A stretch of DNA of 64,000 nucleotides from positions 2,356,001 to 2,420,000 of the forward strand of contig NZ_CP063812.1 of the NCBI RefSeq assembly GCF_015277855.1, in the 5' to 3' direction. Made by a program: the position numbers and the translations under genes. Below are positions 28,270 to 36,961 of this stretch, piece after piece. The DNA comes from Microbacterium cremeum (GTDB lineage: Bacteria > Actinomycetota > Actinomycetes > Actinomycetales > Microbacteriaceae). Each line of letters opens with the position of its first letter. Position 1 is the first letter of the stretch. The notes under the pieces are model-generated. The model had not been told where the DNA came from. It did no database searches and was given only the letters and a program-made list of their open reading frames with translations.

Positions 28270-30549
28270 TCAGCCCTCGGCAGGAGCCTCCGGGCCCTCG
28301 CTGGCCGCCGCGCGACCCTCCTGGTCGGCAGCCTCCTCCAGCACGGGCTCGAGGGAGAGCTTGCCGCGGTCGTCGATCTTGGTGATGCGCACCAGGAGCT
28401 TCTGACCGACGTTCAGCACGTCCTCGACGTTCTCGACCCGCTTTCCGCCGGCGAGCTTGCGGACCTCGCTGACGTGCAGCAGGCCGTCCTTGCCGGGAAG
28501 AAGCGAGATGAACGCACCGAAGGTCGCGATCTTCACGACGGTGCCCAGGAACTGCTCGCCGACCTCCGGGTTGGTGGGGTTGGCGATCGCGTTCACCTGG
28601 GCGCGCGCGGCCTCGGCCGACGGGCCGTCGACGGCGCCGATGTAGACGGTGCCGTCCTCCTCGATGGAGATGTCGGCGCCGGTCTCGTCCTGGATCGCGT
28701 TGATCGTCTTGCCCTTCGGGCCGATCAGCTCGCCGATCTTGTCGACCGGGATCTGGACGCTGATCACGCGCGGCGCCGTCGGGGCCATCTCGTCCGGGCC
28801 GTCGATGGCGGCGTTCAGGACGCCGAGGATCGTGAGGCGAGCCTCCTTGGCCTGGGTCAGCGCCGCCGACAGCACCGACGACGGGATGCCGTCGAGCTTG
28901 GTGTCGAGCTGGATCGCGGTGACGAACTCGCTCGTGCCGGCGACCTTGAAGTCCATGTCGCCGAGCGCGTCCTCGGCACCCAGGATGTCGGTCAGCGCGG
29001 CGTAGCGGGTCTGGCCGTCGACCTCGTCGGACACGAGACCCATCGCGATGCCGGCGACGGGAGCGCGCAGCGGCACGCCCGCGTTCAGCAGCGACAGCGT
29101 CGACGCGCACACCGAGCCCATCGACGTCGAGCCGTTGGAGCTCAGCGCCTCGGAGACCTGGCGGATCGCGTACGGGAACTCCTCGCGCCCCGGAAGCACC
29201 GGCACGAGAGCACGCTCGGCGAGGAAGCCGTGGCCGATCTCGCGGCGCTTGGGGCTGCCCACACGACCCGTCTCACCCGTCGAGTAGGGCGGGAAGTTGT
29301 AGTGGTGCATGTAGCGCTTGTGCGTGACGGGCGACAGCGAGTCGATCTGCTGCTCCATCTTGAGCATGTTCAGCGTGGTGACGCCCAGGATCTGGGTCTC
29401 GCCGCGCTGGAAGATCGCCGAGCCGTGGACGCGCGGGATGACCTGCACCTCGGCGTCGAGCGGGCGGATGTCGGCCAGGCCGCGACCGTCGATGCGCACG
29501 CCCTCGGTGAGGATGCGGCCGCGGACGATCTTCTTGGTGACCGACTTGTAGGCCGCCGAGAACTCGATCGTGGCGACGGCCGGAAGCTCGTTCGCCTCGA
29601 CCGCGGCGATCAGCTCGCCCTTCACGCGGTCGCGCAGCGCGTCGTCGGCGCTGTTGCGCTCGGACTTGTCGGCGATCTGGTAGATGCCCACCAGCTCGTC
29701 GTAGGCACGGCCGGCGACGAAGTCGTAGACCTCCTGGCTGTACGCCGGGAAGACCGGGTACTCCTGGATCTCCTTCGCGGCGGTGTTCGCCACGACGTTC
29801 TGCGCGGCGACGAGCTCCTTGATGAAGGGCTTCGCGGCCTCGAGGCCCTGCGCGACGATCTCTTCGCTCGGCTTGGTGGCGCCGGCCTTGATGAGGTTCC
29901 AGCTGTGCTCGGTGGCCTCGGCCTCGACCATCATGATCGCGACGTCGCCGTCTTCGAGCACGCGGCCCGCGACGATGAGGTCGAAGACGGCCTCCTCGAG
30001 CTGCTTGGCGTTCGGGAACGCGACCCACTGGTCGGCGTGCTCGCCGTGGCCCGGGACGAGCGCGAGGCGGACGCCGGCGATCGGACCGGAGAACGGCAGA
30101 CCCGAGATCTGGGTCGACAGCGAGGCGGCGTTGATCGCGAGGGCGTCGTAGAACTCCCCCGGCGCGATCGAGAGCACGGTGACGACGATCTGCACCTCGT
30201 TGCGGAGGCCGTCGACGAACGACGGGCGCAGCGGGCGGTCGATCAGACGGCACACCAGGATCGCCTCGGTCGACGGGCGGCCCTCGCGGCGGAAGAACGA
30301 GCCGGGGATCTTGCCCGCGGCGTACGAGCGCTCTTCGACGTCGACGGTCAACGGGAAGAAGTCGAAGCCCTCACGAGGGTGCTTGCCGGCGCTGGTGGCC
30401 GACAGCAGCATCGTCTCCTCGTCGAGGTACGCGGCGACGGCGCCCTGCGCCTGCTGCGCGAGTCGCCCGGTCTCGAACCGGACGGTGCGGGTGCCGAAGC
30501 GTCCGTTGTCGAGGACGGCTTCGGCTGCGGTGATTTCAGGACCTTCCAA
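28270..30549 (-). CDS. pnp: Polyribonucleotide nucleotidyltransferase (PNPase)
   Basis: PNPase degrades RNA 3' to 5' phosphorolytically and can add tails. The 759 residues comprise two RNase PH domains ([32 protein letters not shown] at the start and [14 protein letters not shown] in the second), a linker helical domain, a KH domain ([25 protein letters not shown]) and a C-terminal S1 domain ([34 protein letters not shown]). I start at the TTG 30547-30549 because AAGGAG lies seven bases upstream; the frame stays open nearly 100 codons further through the leader RNA. The short Ala/Glu-rich tail is normal. Confidence 0.95.
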   Translation of the reverse strand: MEGPEITAAEAVLDNGRFGTRTVRFETGRLAQQAQGAVAAYLDEETMLLSATSAGKHPREGFDFFPLTVDVEERSYAAGKIPGSFFRREGRPSTEAILVCRLIDRPLRPSFVDGLRNEVQIVVTVLSIAPGEFYDALAINAASLSTQISGLPFSGPIAGVRLALVPGHGEHADQWVAFPNAKQLEEAVFDLIVAGRVLEDGDVAIMMVEAEATEHSWNLIKAGATKPSEEIVAQGLEAAKPFIKELVAAQNVVANTAAKEIQEYPVFPAYSQEVYDFVAGRAYDELVGIYQIADKSERNSADDALRDRVKGELIAAVEANELPAVATIEFSAAYKSVTKKIVRGRILTEGVRIDGRGLADIRPLDAEVQVIPRVHGSAIFQRGETQILGVTTLNMLKMEQQIDSLSPVTHKRYMHHYNFPPYSTGETGRVGSPKRREIGHGFLAERALVPVLPGREEFPYAIRQVSEALSSNGSTSMGSVCASTLSLLNAGVPLRAPVAGIAMGLVSDEVDGQTRYAALTDILGAEDALGDMDFKVAGTSEFVTAIQLDTKLDGIPSSVLSAALTQAKEARLTILGVLNAAIDGPDEMAPTAPRVISVQIPVDKIGELIGPKGKTINAIQDETGADISIEEDGTVYIGAVDGPSAEAARAQVNAIANPTNPEVGEQFLGTVVKIATFGAFISLLPGKDGLLHVSEVRKLAGGKRVENVEDVLNVGQKLLVRITKIDDRGKLSLEPVLEEAADQEGRAAASEGPEAPAEG

Positions 30550-30639
30550 GAGGTCTCTCCTTCTTTGTTTAGGCTCGCACGCGCGTCTCGCGCACGAGCT
30601 TGATGCGAAGGAGCAGGAACAGGCAGATCTCAGCGTGCG

Positions 30640-30740
30640 GGGATGCCGCGGGACTCGCCAGCACTGGTCACCAGTAGAAGACCACCCGGCGCTGACGCGA
30701 CGGGGAACCCACCACAGGGGACCAGCTTCCTGCCGGCCTG
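30640..30740 (-). ncRNA. Actino-pnp-type leader RNA
   Basis: The 331-base gap between pnp and the DUF5302 gene holds a structured pnp leader. On the minus strand a CTGGTC (complement of 30720-30725) can pair with GACCAG (complement of 30664-30669), enclosing GTGGTGGGTTCCCCG and CGGGTGGTC segments that can pair further. This position and sequence style match the Actino-pnp motif known in the 5' UTR of actinobacterial pnp genes; I assign it from memory of the motif. It probably mediates autoregulation by RNA cleavage or turnover. Confidence 0.6.
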
Positions 30741-30868
30741 CTCCACATGCCCGGATAGGCACGGTGTGCTCATATGGAATTGAGCGGATGCCCGAGGGCA
30801 ACCCGCACAAGCCTATCAGCGGGCGGCTCGCCTGCCGCATCCTCTGGCGGGCCTGCGCGCACGGCGCC

Positions 30869-30874
30869 TAGGGT
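30869..30874 (+). promoter_or_regulatory. -10-like TAGGGT upstream of the DUF5302 gene
   Basis: TAGGGT ends six bases before the ATG at 30881. The spacer ggaggc also looks like a ribosome binding site, so either a leaderless transcript or an upstream promoter is possible. Confidence 0.35.
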
Positions 30875-30880
30875 GGAGGC

Positions 30881-31060
30881 ATGAGCACCGACGACAAGCC
30901 GAGCGCCGCGTCCGACGAGATGAAGCGCAAGTTCAAGGAAGCGCTCGACAAGAAGAACGCGCAGCAGCGGTCGGGCGAGTCCCACCTGGACGGGGAATCG
31001 GCGATCCACGGCACGCATGGTGCGGTGACCAAGCGCGAGTTCCGTCGTAAGAGCGGCTAG
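30881..31060 (+). CDS. DUF5302 family small protein
   Basis: A 59-residue, charged, soluble protein matching the actinobacterial DUF5302 family of unknown function. Features are DEMKRKFKEALDKKNAQQ, then SGESHLDGESAIHGTHG and the basic end KREFRRKSG. The ATG at 30881 follows GGAGGC directly. The next small gene follows after 17 bases and may be co-transcribed. Its convergent/divergent layout with pnp is typical of the group. Confidence 0.85.
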   Translation: MSTDDKPSAASDEMKRKFKEALDKKNAQQRSGESHLDGESAIHGTHGAVTKREFRRKSG

Positions 31061-31077
31061 GACCGCAGAGGTGTGAC

Positions 31078-31263
31078 ATGAGCGATTTCCGCGAGCGCAT
31101 CCCCGACGACGACCGCGATGTGCCGATCGACGACGAGGCGGAGCTCGAGCTGCCCCCGCCGACCATCGATCCGCTCGAGGCGATCGAGGAGGATGTCGAC
31201 GATCTGGAGTACGAGGAGCGCGAGTCCGCGATCGAGGCGGGCGAGGTCGACCCGCACGACTGA
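31078..31263 (+). CDS. Small acidic hypothetical protein
   Basis: A 61-residue protein with no cysteine and a very high Asp/Glu content (FRERIPDDDRDVPIDDEAEL, then DDLEYEERESAIEAGE). It has no membrane segment or signal peptide. I recognise no family. The ATG follows AGAGGTG by four bases, and the gene directly follows the DUF5302 gene on the same strand, so it is plausibly expressed. Coding bias with G/C at third positions supports it being real. Confidence 0.6.
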   Translation: MSDFRERIPDDDRDVPIDDEAELELPPPTIDPLEAIEEDVDDLEYEERESAIEAGEVDPHD

Positions 31264-31296
31264 GAGGGAGCGCTCGCGGCGTCGTGCCCGGATGTC

Positions 31297-33270
31297 TCAG
31301 CCCGCGGCGCTGGGCGCTCGCACGTCGCCGCGACCGCCGATGAGCACGTAGTCGGCGTGCTTGGGGTCGAGCCCGTCACCGGCGGTGCGCCCGCGAAGCC
31401 GCCGCCACACCCAGGGCAGCGCGTCGCGCCGGAGCCAGGTGCCGTGAGCGATCGGGTCGTCGTCGGCGTGGAGGGCGGCATCGAGCCCGCCGAGCGCGTC
31501 GGCGTCGGGCACGCCCAGCGCCTCGGCCGCACGGTAGGCGAGGAACCGGTGCCCACGCGAGCGCAGGTGCACCTTGTCGTCCGCCCACAGCTCCAGCTCG
31601 CCGATCGCCGGCAGGGCGTCGAGGTCGAGGAGCATCGCGCCCGTGGCGGCGGCGATCCGGCGCAGCTCCGACGCGTACACCGCGAAGCGGCGCTCGAACA
31701 GGATCGCCGCGCGCCGCCGTGGCAGGAAGGGCGTCACGAGGAGCACGTCGATCCCGGCGTCCCGGAGTGTGCGCACCGCGTCCGCGAGCACCGCCGCGAG
31801 GGCGACCGGGTCGACGCGGGGACCCACGAGGTCGTTGGCGCCGATGAGGATCGAGACGAGGTCGGGGCGCAGCGCCAGGGCACGCGGCACTTGCTCCTGT
31901 ACGAGGTGTGCGACACGGCGGCTGCGCACGGCGAGGTTCGCGTAGCGGAACGGCGTGCGGCCGGCGCGAGAGTGGGCCAGCAGCTGCGCGAGGCGGTCGG
32001 CCCATCCTCGGTACTCGCCCGAGGGCATGCGCGAGGCATCGCACAGCCCCTCGGTGAGGGAGTCTCCCAGTGCGACGAACCGCGACCAGCGACGCGGCTC
32101 GGTGGTGTGCGGCACGAGCGGGACGGGACGGACGGCGACGCGACGCGACCGCGCGTCGTCGAGCGGGCGCAGCGTCCGTGCCTCGTCGTAGTGCTCGACC
32201 AGCCGCTCGCACAGCGCGGCCCACGTGCGAGCCCGCACCGACTCGCGGGCCGCGGCGGCGAACGCACGGCGCTTGCCGTCGTCTCCGACCAGGTCCGAGA
32301 CGCGCGCCCGCAGGTCGCCGAGATCGCCGGGCCGGTAGAGCCAGCCGTCGACGCTCGACCGCACCAGGTCGACCGGACCGCCGACGCCGGTGGCCACGAC
32401 CGGCACGCCGCTGGCAAGAGCCTCCTGGATCGTCTGGCCGAAGGTCTCGCTCTCACCGGGGTGCACGAAGACGTCGAAGCTCGCGAGCACCTCGGCCAGC
32501 TCGGTGCCTCCGAGCTGACCCGTGAACACCGCCTCGGGCAGCGCGGCCTCCAGCGCCGCCCGTGCGGGGCCGTCGCCGACGATCACCAGACGCGTCCCGG
32601 GAAGGTCCGCCAGCGCGGCGAGGTCGTGAACCTGCTTCTCGGGCGCGAGCCGGCCGACGTAGCCGATCACGGTCTCGCCGGGGGCGATGCGCGCGCGCCA
32701 CGGCTCGCTGCGGCGCTCGGGGCGGAAGCGCTCGGCGTCGACACCGCGGCCCCACCGGCGCAGCCGGTCCACCCCCAGGTCCTCGAGCTGGCGGAGCGAG
32801 GCCGTCGACGGCGCGAGGGTCAAAGTCGCGCGGCGGTGGAGTCGTGCGACATGGCGCCCGACGAGGGCCGCGGCCTGCGGCATCCCGTACTTCTCCGCGT
32901 ACGCGACGACGTCGGTCTGGTACACCGCGACGGACGGGATGCGGAGGGCATCGGCGGCGGCCATGCCCTGCCAGCCGAGCACGAACGGCGACGCCAGGTG
33001 TACGACATCGGGGTCGAAGGCGCGGAGGATGGCGGCGAGGCGCGCCGCGCGGGCGAACACCACGCGCACGTCGGGATACGAGGGCAGCGGCACCGACCGC
33101 AGGAGCTCGGTGCGGGCGCCGTGCAGGTCGGCCGTCACCTCGCCGGACCTCGGTGCGATGACGAGCGTCTCATGGCCCTGGGCCTCGAGCTGGCGCAGGA
33201 CCTGGAGGACCGACCCCGTGACGCCGTTCATGTGGGGCAGGAACGATTCGGCGAGCAGTGCGACTCTCAC
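31297..33270 (-). CDS. Fused glycosyltransferase (GT4) and SGNH/GDSL hydrolase
   Basis: One frame of 657 residues encodes two enzymes. Residues 1 to about 375 are a GT4/GT-B glycosyltransferase: LLAESFLPHMNGVTGSVLQV, PSYPDVRVVFA, the donor-site segments IGYVGRLAPEKQVHDLA and HPGESETFGQTIQEALASG, similar to actinobacterial mannosyltransferases for lipid or polysaccharide. From about residue 395 comes an SGNH hydrolase with FVALGDSLTEGL (catalytic serine near 403), GANDL, and the D-x-x-H pair in WADDKVHLRSRGH. The linker is Arg/Pro-rich. The GTG start at 33268-33270 suits the GT family; an upstream ATG at 33336 adds 22 unrelated residues. Confidence 0.85.
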   Translation of the reverse strand: MRVALLAESFLPHMNGVTGSVLQVLRQLEAQGHETLVIAPRSGEVTADLHGARTELLRSVPLPSYPDVRVVFARAARLAAILRAFDPDVVHLASPFVLGWQGMAAADALRIPSVAVYQTDVVAYAEKYGMPQAAALVGRHVARLHRRATLTLAPSTASLRQLEDLGVDRLRRWGRGVDAERFRPERRSEPWRARIAPGETVIGYVGRLAPEKQVHDLAALADLPGTRLVIVGDGPARAALEAALPEAVFTGQLGGTELAEVLASFDVFVHPGESETFGQTIQEALASGVPVVATGVGGPVDLVRSSVDGWLYRPGDLGDLRARVSDLVGDDGKRRAFAAAARESVRARTWAALCERLVEHYDEARTLRPLDDARSRRVAVRPVPLVPHTTEPRRWSRFVALGDSLTEGLCDASRMPSGEYRGWADRLAQLLAHSRAGRTPFRYANLAVRSRRVAHLVQEQVPRALALRPDLVSILIGANDLVGPRVDPVALAAVLADAVRTLRDAGIDVLLVTPFLPRRRAAILFERRFAVYASELRRIAAATGAMLLDLDALPAIGELELWADDKVHLRSRGHRFLAYRAAEALGVPDADALGGLDAALHADDDPIAHGTWLRRDALPWVWRRLRGRTAGDGLDPKHADYVLIGGRGDVRAPSAAG

Positions 33271-33409
33271 GAGTCCAGGGTGGAGGGGTGCGGCGGCCCC
33301 GGACGACGCGAACCGCGTCCGCGCGGAAGTGTTCACCGGATGCTCCGAGGCAGGTCACCGGACGTGCCCCGTTCCGTCGCCGTTCACCCCCGGCGGCTAC
33401 CAAGGACAC

Positions 33410-34012
33410 GTGGTCGAGGAGCTGCTGACCGAGATCGCCCGCAATCCGTGGGCGCTCGCGGTGCTGTTCGCGCTCGTGCTCGGCGACGCGTTCCTGGTGG
33501 TCATCCCCGGCGAGGCGGCCGTCACCGCCTTCGGCGCGCTGTCGGTCTCGGGCGGCGAGCCGCCGCTGCCCGCCATCGTCGCCGTGGCCACGGTCGCAGC
33601 GGTCGCCGGCGACGCGGCCTGCTACGTCGTGGGACGCACGATCGGCCTCGAGCGGTGGCGCTGGATGCGCGCACCGCGCGTGCAGGCGGCGCTGGCGTGG
33701 GCGCGGGCGCGGCTCGAACGCCGAGCGGCCCTCGTGCTGTTCACCGCCCGGTTCGTGCCCTTCGCCCGACTCGCGGTCAACCTGACGGCAGGGGCGACGA
33801 GGATCGGCGCGCCGCGCTACCTCGCGATCGCCGCGCTCGCGGCCTTCGCATGGGCGCTCTACCAGGCGCTGATCGGGGCGGCCGTGGCCGCGATCCTGCC
33901 CGGCGGTCCGGTGGTGGCGGTGGTCGTGTCGGTGGTGCTCGCCGTCGGCATCGGGCTCGGCATCGACGCGATCCTGGCCCGCCGGCTGCGCCGAGCGCGG
34001 GAGGACCTGTGA
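33410..34012 (+). CDS. DedA-like (VTT domain) membrane protein
   Basis: A 200-residue membrane protein of the DedA/SNARE-associated family, which includes lipid scramblases and flippases. Family signs are PGEAAVTAFGALSVSGG near residue 25, GDAACYVVGRTIGLE, and the arginine motif LFTARFVPFARLAVNLTAGATR. Three or more hydrophobic helices follow. The start is the GTG at 33410, which follows AAGGACAC; the frame is open far upstream but only as a shadow. It is divergent from the glycosyltransferase-hydrolase gene. Confidence 0.8.
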   Translation: MVEELLTEIARNPWALAVLFALVLGDAFLVVIPGEAAVTAFGALSVSGGEPPLPAIVAVATVAAVAGDAACYVVGRTIGLERWRWMRAPRVQAALAWARARLERRAALVLFTARFVPFARLAVNLTAGATRIGAPRYLAIAALAAFAWALYQALIGAAVAAILPGGPVVAVVVSVVLAVGIGLGIDAILARRLRRAREDL

Positions 34013-34074
34013 TCTCGCGCGCCCCCGCGCGCGGCGCTCGGCTGCCCGGGGACGTCCGGGGGCAGGATGGAGTC

Positions 34075-34917
34075 GTGGCCGACGACACCAGCAGCGGATA
34101 CGACCCGGGCTTCCTCGGTGTGGCGGTCCCCCTCCCGCGGCCGCTCGGCGACACCGAGATCCACGAGCTCGCCTCCCTCCACTTCACCGTGCTGCTCGAC
34201 CCCGCCCGCCGCCTCGCCGCCGTCACCGCGGTGAACATCGACGGCGCGTCGCTGCAGGACCTCCCGCGCACGGGCGAATGGCGGCTCGACCCCCGGGTGC
34301 CCGCACGGGACCAGGCGGGACCGGAGCTGTACGCCGCGAACGACCTCGACCGTGGCCATCTCGTGCGCCGGCGCGATCCCGGCTGGGGCGACGCGGCCGA
34401 GGCGCGACGCGCGACGGAGGCCACGTTCTTCTACACGAACGCCGCCCCGCAGGCCAGCGCCTTCAATCAGTCCAAGGAGCTGTGGCTGGGACTCGAGGAC
34501 CACGTCCTGCAGTACGCCGATTCCACTGATCGGCGCATCGCGGTCTTCACCGCACCCGTGCTCGCGGGCGACGATCCGCTGTACCGCGGCGTGCGGATTC
34601 CGCGGCGGTTCTTCAAAGTGGCGGCGTGGGTCGCCGCCGATGCGGACGGGATGCCGCGGCTCGAGGCATCCGGCTTCGTCCTGGACCAGTCGGAGCTGAT
34701 CGACCTGCGCGAGGGCGTCCTGGCGACCCCGCGGCTGGGCGCGTTCCGCACGTTCCAGGTGCCGATCGCCGACATCGAGCACCTCTCGGGGATCGACCTC
34801 GGACCGCTGCCGGCGGCCGACGTGCTCCCACCCCTCGACAGGCCTGCGGATCGGGAGGTGCGCGGACGGGACGCCTGGCGCCCCCTCCGCGCAGCCCAGG
34901 ACGTGCACCTCGGCTGA
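34075..34917 (+). CDS. DNA/RNA non-specific endonuclease
   Basis: A 280-residue member of the Serratia-type beta-beta-alpha-metal nuclease family. The DRGH motif is at 92-95 in NDLDRGHLVRR (H95 as general base), and the metal-ligand region TNAAPQASAFNQSKELWLGLED (121-142) supplies the conserved asparagines. AVFTAPVLAGDDP and VRIPRRFFKVAAW follow, as in the family. The start is GTG at 34075 after GGATGGAG. I see no signal peptide, which is unusual for a family that is mostly secreted. Confidence 0.85.
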   Translation: MADDTSSGYDPGFLGVAVPLPRPLGDTEIHELASLHFTVLLDPARRLAAVTAVNIDGASLQDLPRTGEWRLDPRVPARDQAGPELYAANDLDRGHLVRRRDPGWGDAAEARRATEATFFYTNAAPQASAFNQSKELWLGLEDHVLQYADSTDRRIAVFTAPVLAGDDPLYRGVRIPRRFFKVAAWVAADADGMPRLEASGFVLDQSELIDLREGVLATPRLGAFRTFQVPIADIEHLSGIDLGPLPAADVLPPLDRPADREVRGRDAWRPLRAAQDVHLG

Positions 34918-34926
34918 CGGGGGAGG

Positions 34927-35577
34927 CTACTCCCCCGCGAGCCCGCCCAGCAGGTGACCGAAGGAGCGGCCTTCGCCCAGGTAGTTCGCGGGATCGAACG
35001 GGTCGGCGTCCTCGACCGGCTGGCGCCGCGCGACCGCCTCGGCGAGCTCGCGCGCGCCGCGGTCGACGCGCTCGCCGAGCGGCGCGACGTGGTCGGCCGA
35101 CGCGCCCCAATCGCTCGACGCGGCGAACACCCCGGTCGACACCGGCTCGGCGTGCAGGTACGTGAAGAGCGGCCGGATCGCGTAGTCGATCGCGAGCGAG
35201 TGGCGTGCCGTTCCCGCGTTCGCGCCGATCAGCACGGGCTTGCCGGTGAGGGCGTCGGGGTCGAGGACGTCGATGAACGACTTGAACAGACCCGAGTAGC
35301 TGGTCGAGAAGATCGGCGTGACGGCGATGATCGCATCGGCCGAGACGACGGCGTTCACCATCGACTCCAGGGCCGGCGGCGCGAAGCCGGTGAGCAGGTT
35401 GTTCGTGATGTCGTGCGCGTAGTCGCGCAGCTCGAAGACATCGACGTCGGCCTGGATGCCGCGCTCGGCGAGCTGCGCCGTGGTCGCCGCAGCGAGGCGG
35501 TCGGCCAGCATGCGCGTCGACGAGGGGTTCGAGAGTCCAGCCGAGAGCACCGCGATGCGGCGGGGTGCCGTGGTCAT
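34927..35577 (-). CDS. NADPH-dependent FMN reductase (CE1759 type)
   Basis: A 216-residue flavodoxin-like reductase. It has the first strand IAVLSAGLSNPSSTRMLADRL, the flavin-loop TPIFSTSYSGLFKSFIDVLD and KPVLIGANAGTARHSLAIDYAIRPLF. The sequence style matches the FMN reductases paired with CE1758-type luciferase-like monooxygenases. The ATG at 35575-35577 lies one base from the monooxygenase stop, so the two form an operon in which this enzyme supplies reduced FMN. Confidence 0.85.
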   Translation of the reverse strand: MTTAPRRIAVLSAGLSNPSSTRMLADRLAAATTAQLAERGIQADVDVFELRDYAHDITNNLLTGFAPPALESMVNAVVSADAIIAVTPIFSTSYSGLFKSFIDVLDPDALTGKPVLIGANAGTARHSLAIDYAIRPLFTYLHAEPVSTGVFAASSDWGASADHVAPLGERVDRGARELAEAVARRQPVEDADPFDPANYLGEGRSFGHLLGGLAGE

Positions 35578-35578
35578 C

Positions 35579-36811
35579 TCACGCGTCCTTCCGGCTCGAG
35601 CCGAGGCCGAACGCCGCGCCCGCCGCGGCCGGGGCGTCCTGGTACGGGCTGTCGCCCACGAGGTTGTCGCCGCGGTTGGCACCGGGCACCGCCTGCCGCG
35701 GCGCCTGGTCGCCGTACGCGGCGGCGACGAGGTTCGCGTGGGTCGGGGCATCCGGGGTCTCGGCCGGACGGTTCCGCTGCAGCTCCTCGCGCAGCACCGG
35801 CACGACCTCGCCGCCGAGGATGTCGAGCTGCTCGAGCACCGTCTTCAGGGGTAGGCCCGCGTGGTCGATCAGGAACAGCTGGCGCTGGTAGTCGCCGAAG
35901 GTGTCGCGCATCGCGGCGTAGCGGTCGATCACCTGCTGCGGCGAGCCGACGGTCAGCGGCGTCATGTCGCTGAAGTCCTCGAGCGACGGGCCGTGCCCGT
36001 ACACCGGCGCGTTGTCGAAGTACGGGCGGAACTCGCGCACCGCGTCCTGGGAGTTCGCGCGCATGAACACCTGGCCGCCGAGACCGACGATCGCCTGCTC
36101 GGGCGTGCCGTGGCCGTAGTGCGCGAATCGCTGGCGGTAGAGCGTGATGAGCCGCTGGTAGTGCTCCTTGGGCCAGAAGATGTTGTTGGCGAAGAAGCCG
36201 TCGCCGTAGTACGCGGCCTGCTCGGCGATCTCGGGGGTCCGGATCGAGCCGTGCCACACGAAGGGCGCCACACCGTCGAGCGGCCGCGGCGTCGACGTGA
36301 AGCCCTGCAGCGGCGTGCGGAACTGCCCCTCCCAGTCCACGACGTCCTCGCGCCACAGCCGGTGGAGCAGGTTGTAGCTCTCGATCGCGAGGGGAAGGCC
36401 CTGGCGGATGTCCTTGCCGAACCACGGGTACACCGGGCCGGTGTTGCCACGGCCGAGCATGAGGTCGGTGCGCCCGCCCGACACGTGCTGCAGCATCGCG
36501 TAGTCCTCGGCGATCTTCACCGGGTCGTTCGTGGTGATGAGCGTCGTGGCGGTGGAGAGGATGAGCCGCTCGGTCTGCGCCGCGATGTAGGCGAGCGTCG
36601 TGGTGGGCGAGGATGACCAGAACGGCGGGTTGTGGTGCTCGCCGAGGGCGAAGACGTCGAGTCCGACCTCCTCGGCGTGCCGGGCGATCGTCAGGGTCGC
36701 CTGGATCCTGTCGGCCTCGCTCGGGGTGGTGCCGGTGGTCGGGTCCTGGGTGATGTCGCTCACCGTGAAGATGCCGAACTGCATTCCCGGCCACGTGGTG
36801 CTGTCGCTCAC
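35579..36811 (-). CDS. FMN-dependent luciferase-like monooxygenase (CE1758 type)
   Basis: A 410-residue luciferase-like flavin monooxygenase. Family signs are QFGIFTVSDI at the start, VGLDVFALGEHHNPPFW, ILSTATTLITTNDPVKIAEDYAMLQHVSGGR, LMLGRGNTGPVYPWFG and FVWHGSIRTPEIAEQAA. The last 60 residues are Pro/Ala-rich and less conserved. The substrate is unknown. The start is GTG at 36809-36811 after GGAGAAG. It is the first gene of the operon with the FMN reductase, behind a recognisable promoter. Confidence 0.9.
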   Translation of the reverse strand: MSDSTTWPGMQFGIFTVSDITQDPTTGTTPSEADRIQATLTIARHAEEVGLDVFALGEHHNPPFWSSSPTTTLAYIAAQTERLILSTATTLITTNDPVKIAEDYAMLQHVSGGRTDLMLGRGNTGPVYPWFGKDIRQGLPLAIESYNLLHRLWREDVVDWEGQFRTPLQGFTSTPRPLDGVAPFVWHGSIRTPEIAEQAAYYGDGFFANNIFWPKEHYQRLITLYRQRFAHYGHGTPEQAIVGLGGQVFMRANSQDAVREFRPYFDNAPVYGHGPSLEDFSDMTPLTVGSPQQVIDRYAAMRDTFGDYQRQLFLIDHAGLPLKTVLEQLDILGGEVVPVLREELQRNRPAETPDAPTHANLVAAAYGDQAPRQAVPGANRGDNLVGDSPYQDAPAAAGAAFGLGSSRKDA

Positions 36812-36873
36812 GATCGCTTCTCCGCTCCCCTGTCTCAGGGCTCCGTTCGCCGCACGGGATCTCCGCTGCGGCG

Positions 36874-36903
36874 AATCTATGCAAATGAATGTATATCGTG
36901 CAA
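36874..36903 (-). promoter_or_regulatory. Promoter of the flavin monooxygenase operon
   Basis: On the minus strand a TTGCAC (complement of 36898-36903) and a TAGATT (complement of 36874-36879) are separated by 18 bases, close to the sigma-A consensus. The spacer is AT-rich (gatatacattcatttgca) in contrast to its surroundings, and carries attcatttgca and tgcaaatgaat-type symmetry that could be an operator. Confidence 0.6.
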
Positions 36904-36927
36904 CGCGTGCTCACCAAGGTTATTCCC

Positions 36928-36959
36928 GGCCGGATGCCTCAGGCCGAGGCATCCCGGCC
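36928..36959 (-). terminator. Stem-loop terminator of the alpha/beta hydrolase gene
   Basis: The arms ggccggatgcctc and gaggcatcccggcc pair with one small mismatch around a 5-base loop, three bases past the hydrolase stop. No T-tract follows. The stem contains the over-represented ggatgcc word. Confidence 0.65.
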
Positions 36960-36961
36960 CC

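Noticed and set aside
28207..30603. A 798-codon plus-strand frame opposite pnp
   Set aside because: Antisense shadow with no homology; pnp itself is unmistakable.
31357..34917. An 1186-codon plus-strand frame
   Set aside because: It joins the antisense of the glycosyltransferase-hydrolase gene and the real nuclease gene. Only the part from 34075 has recognisable domains.
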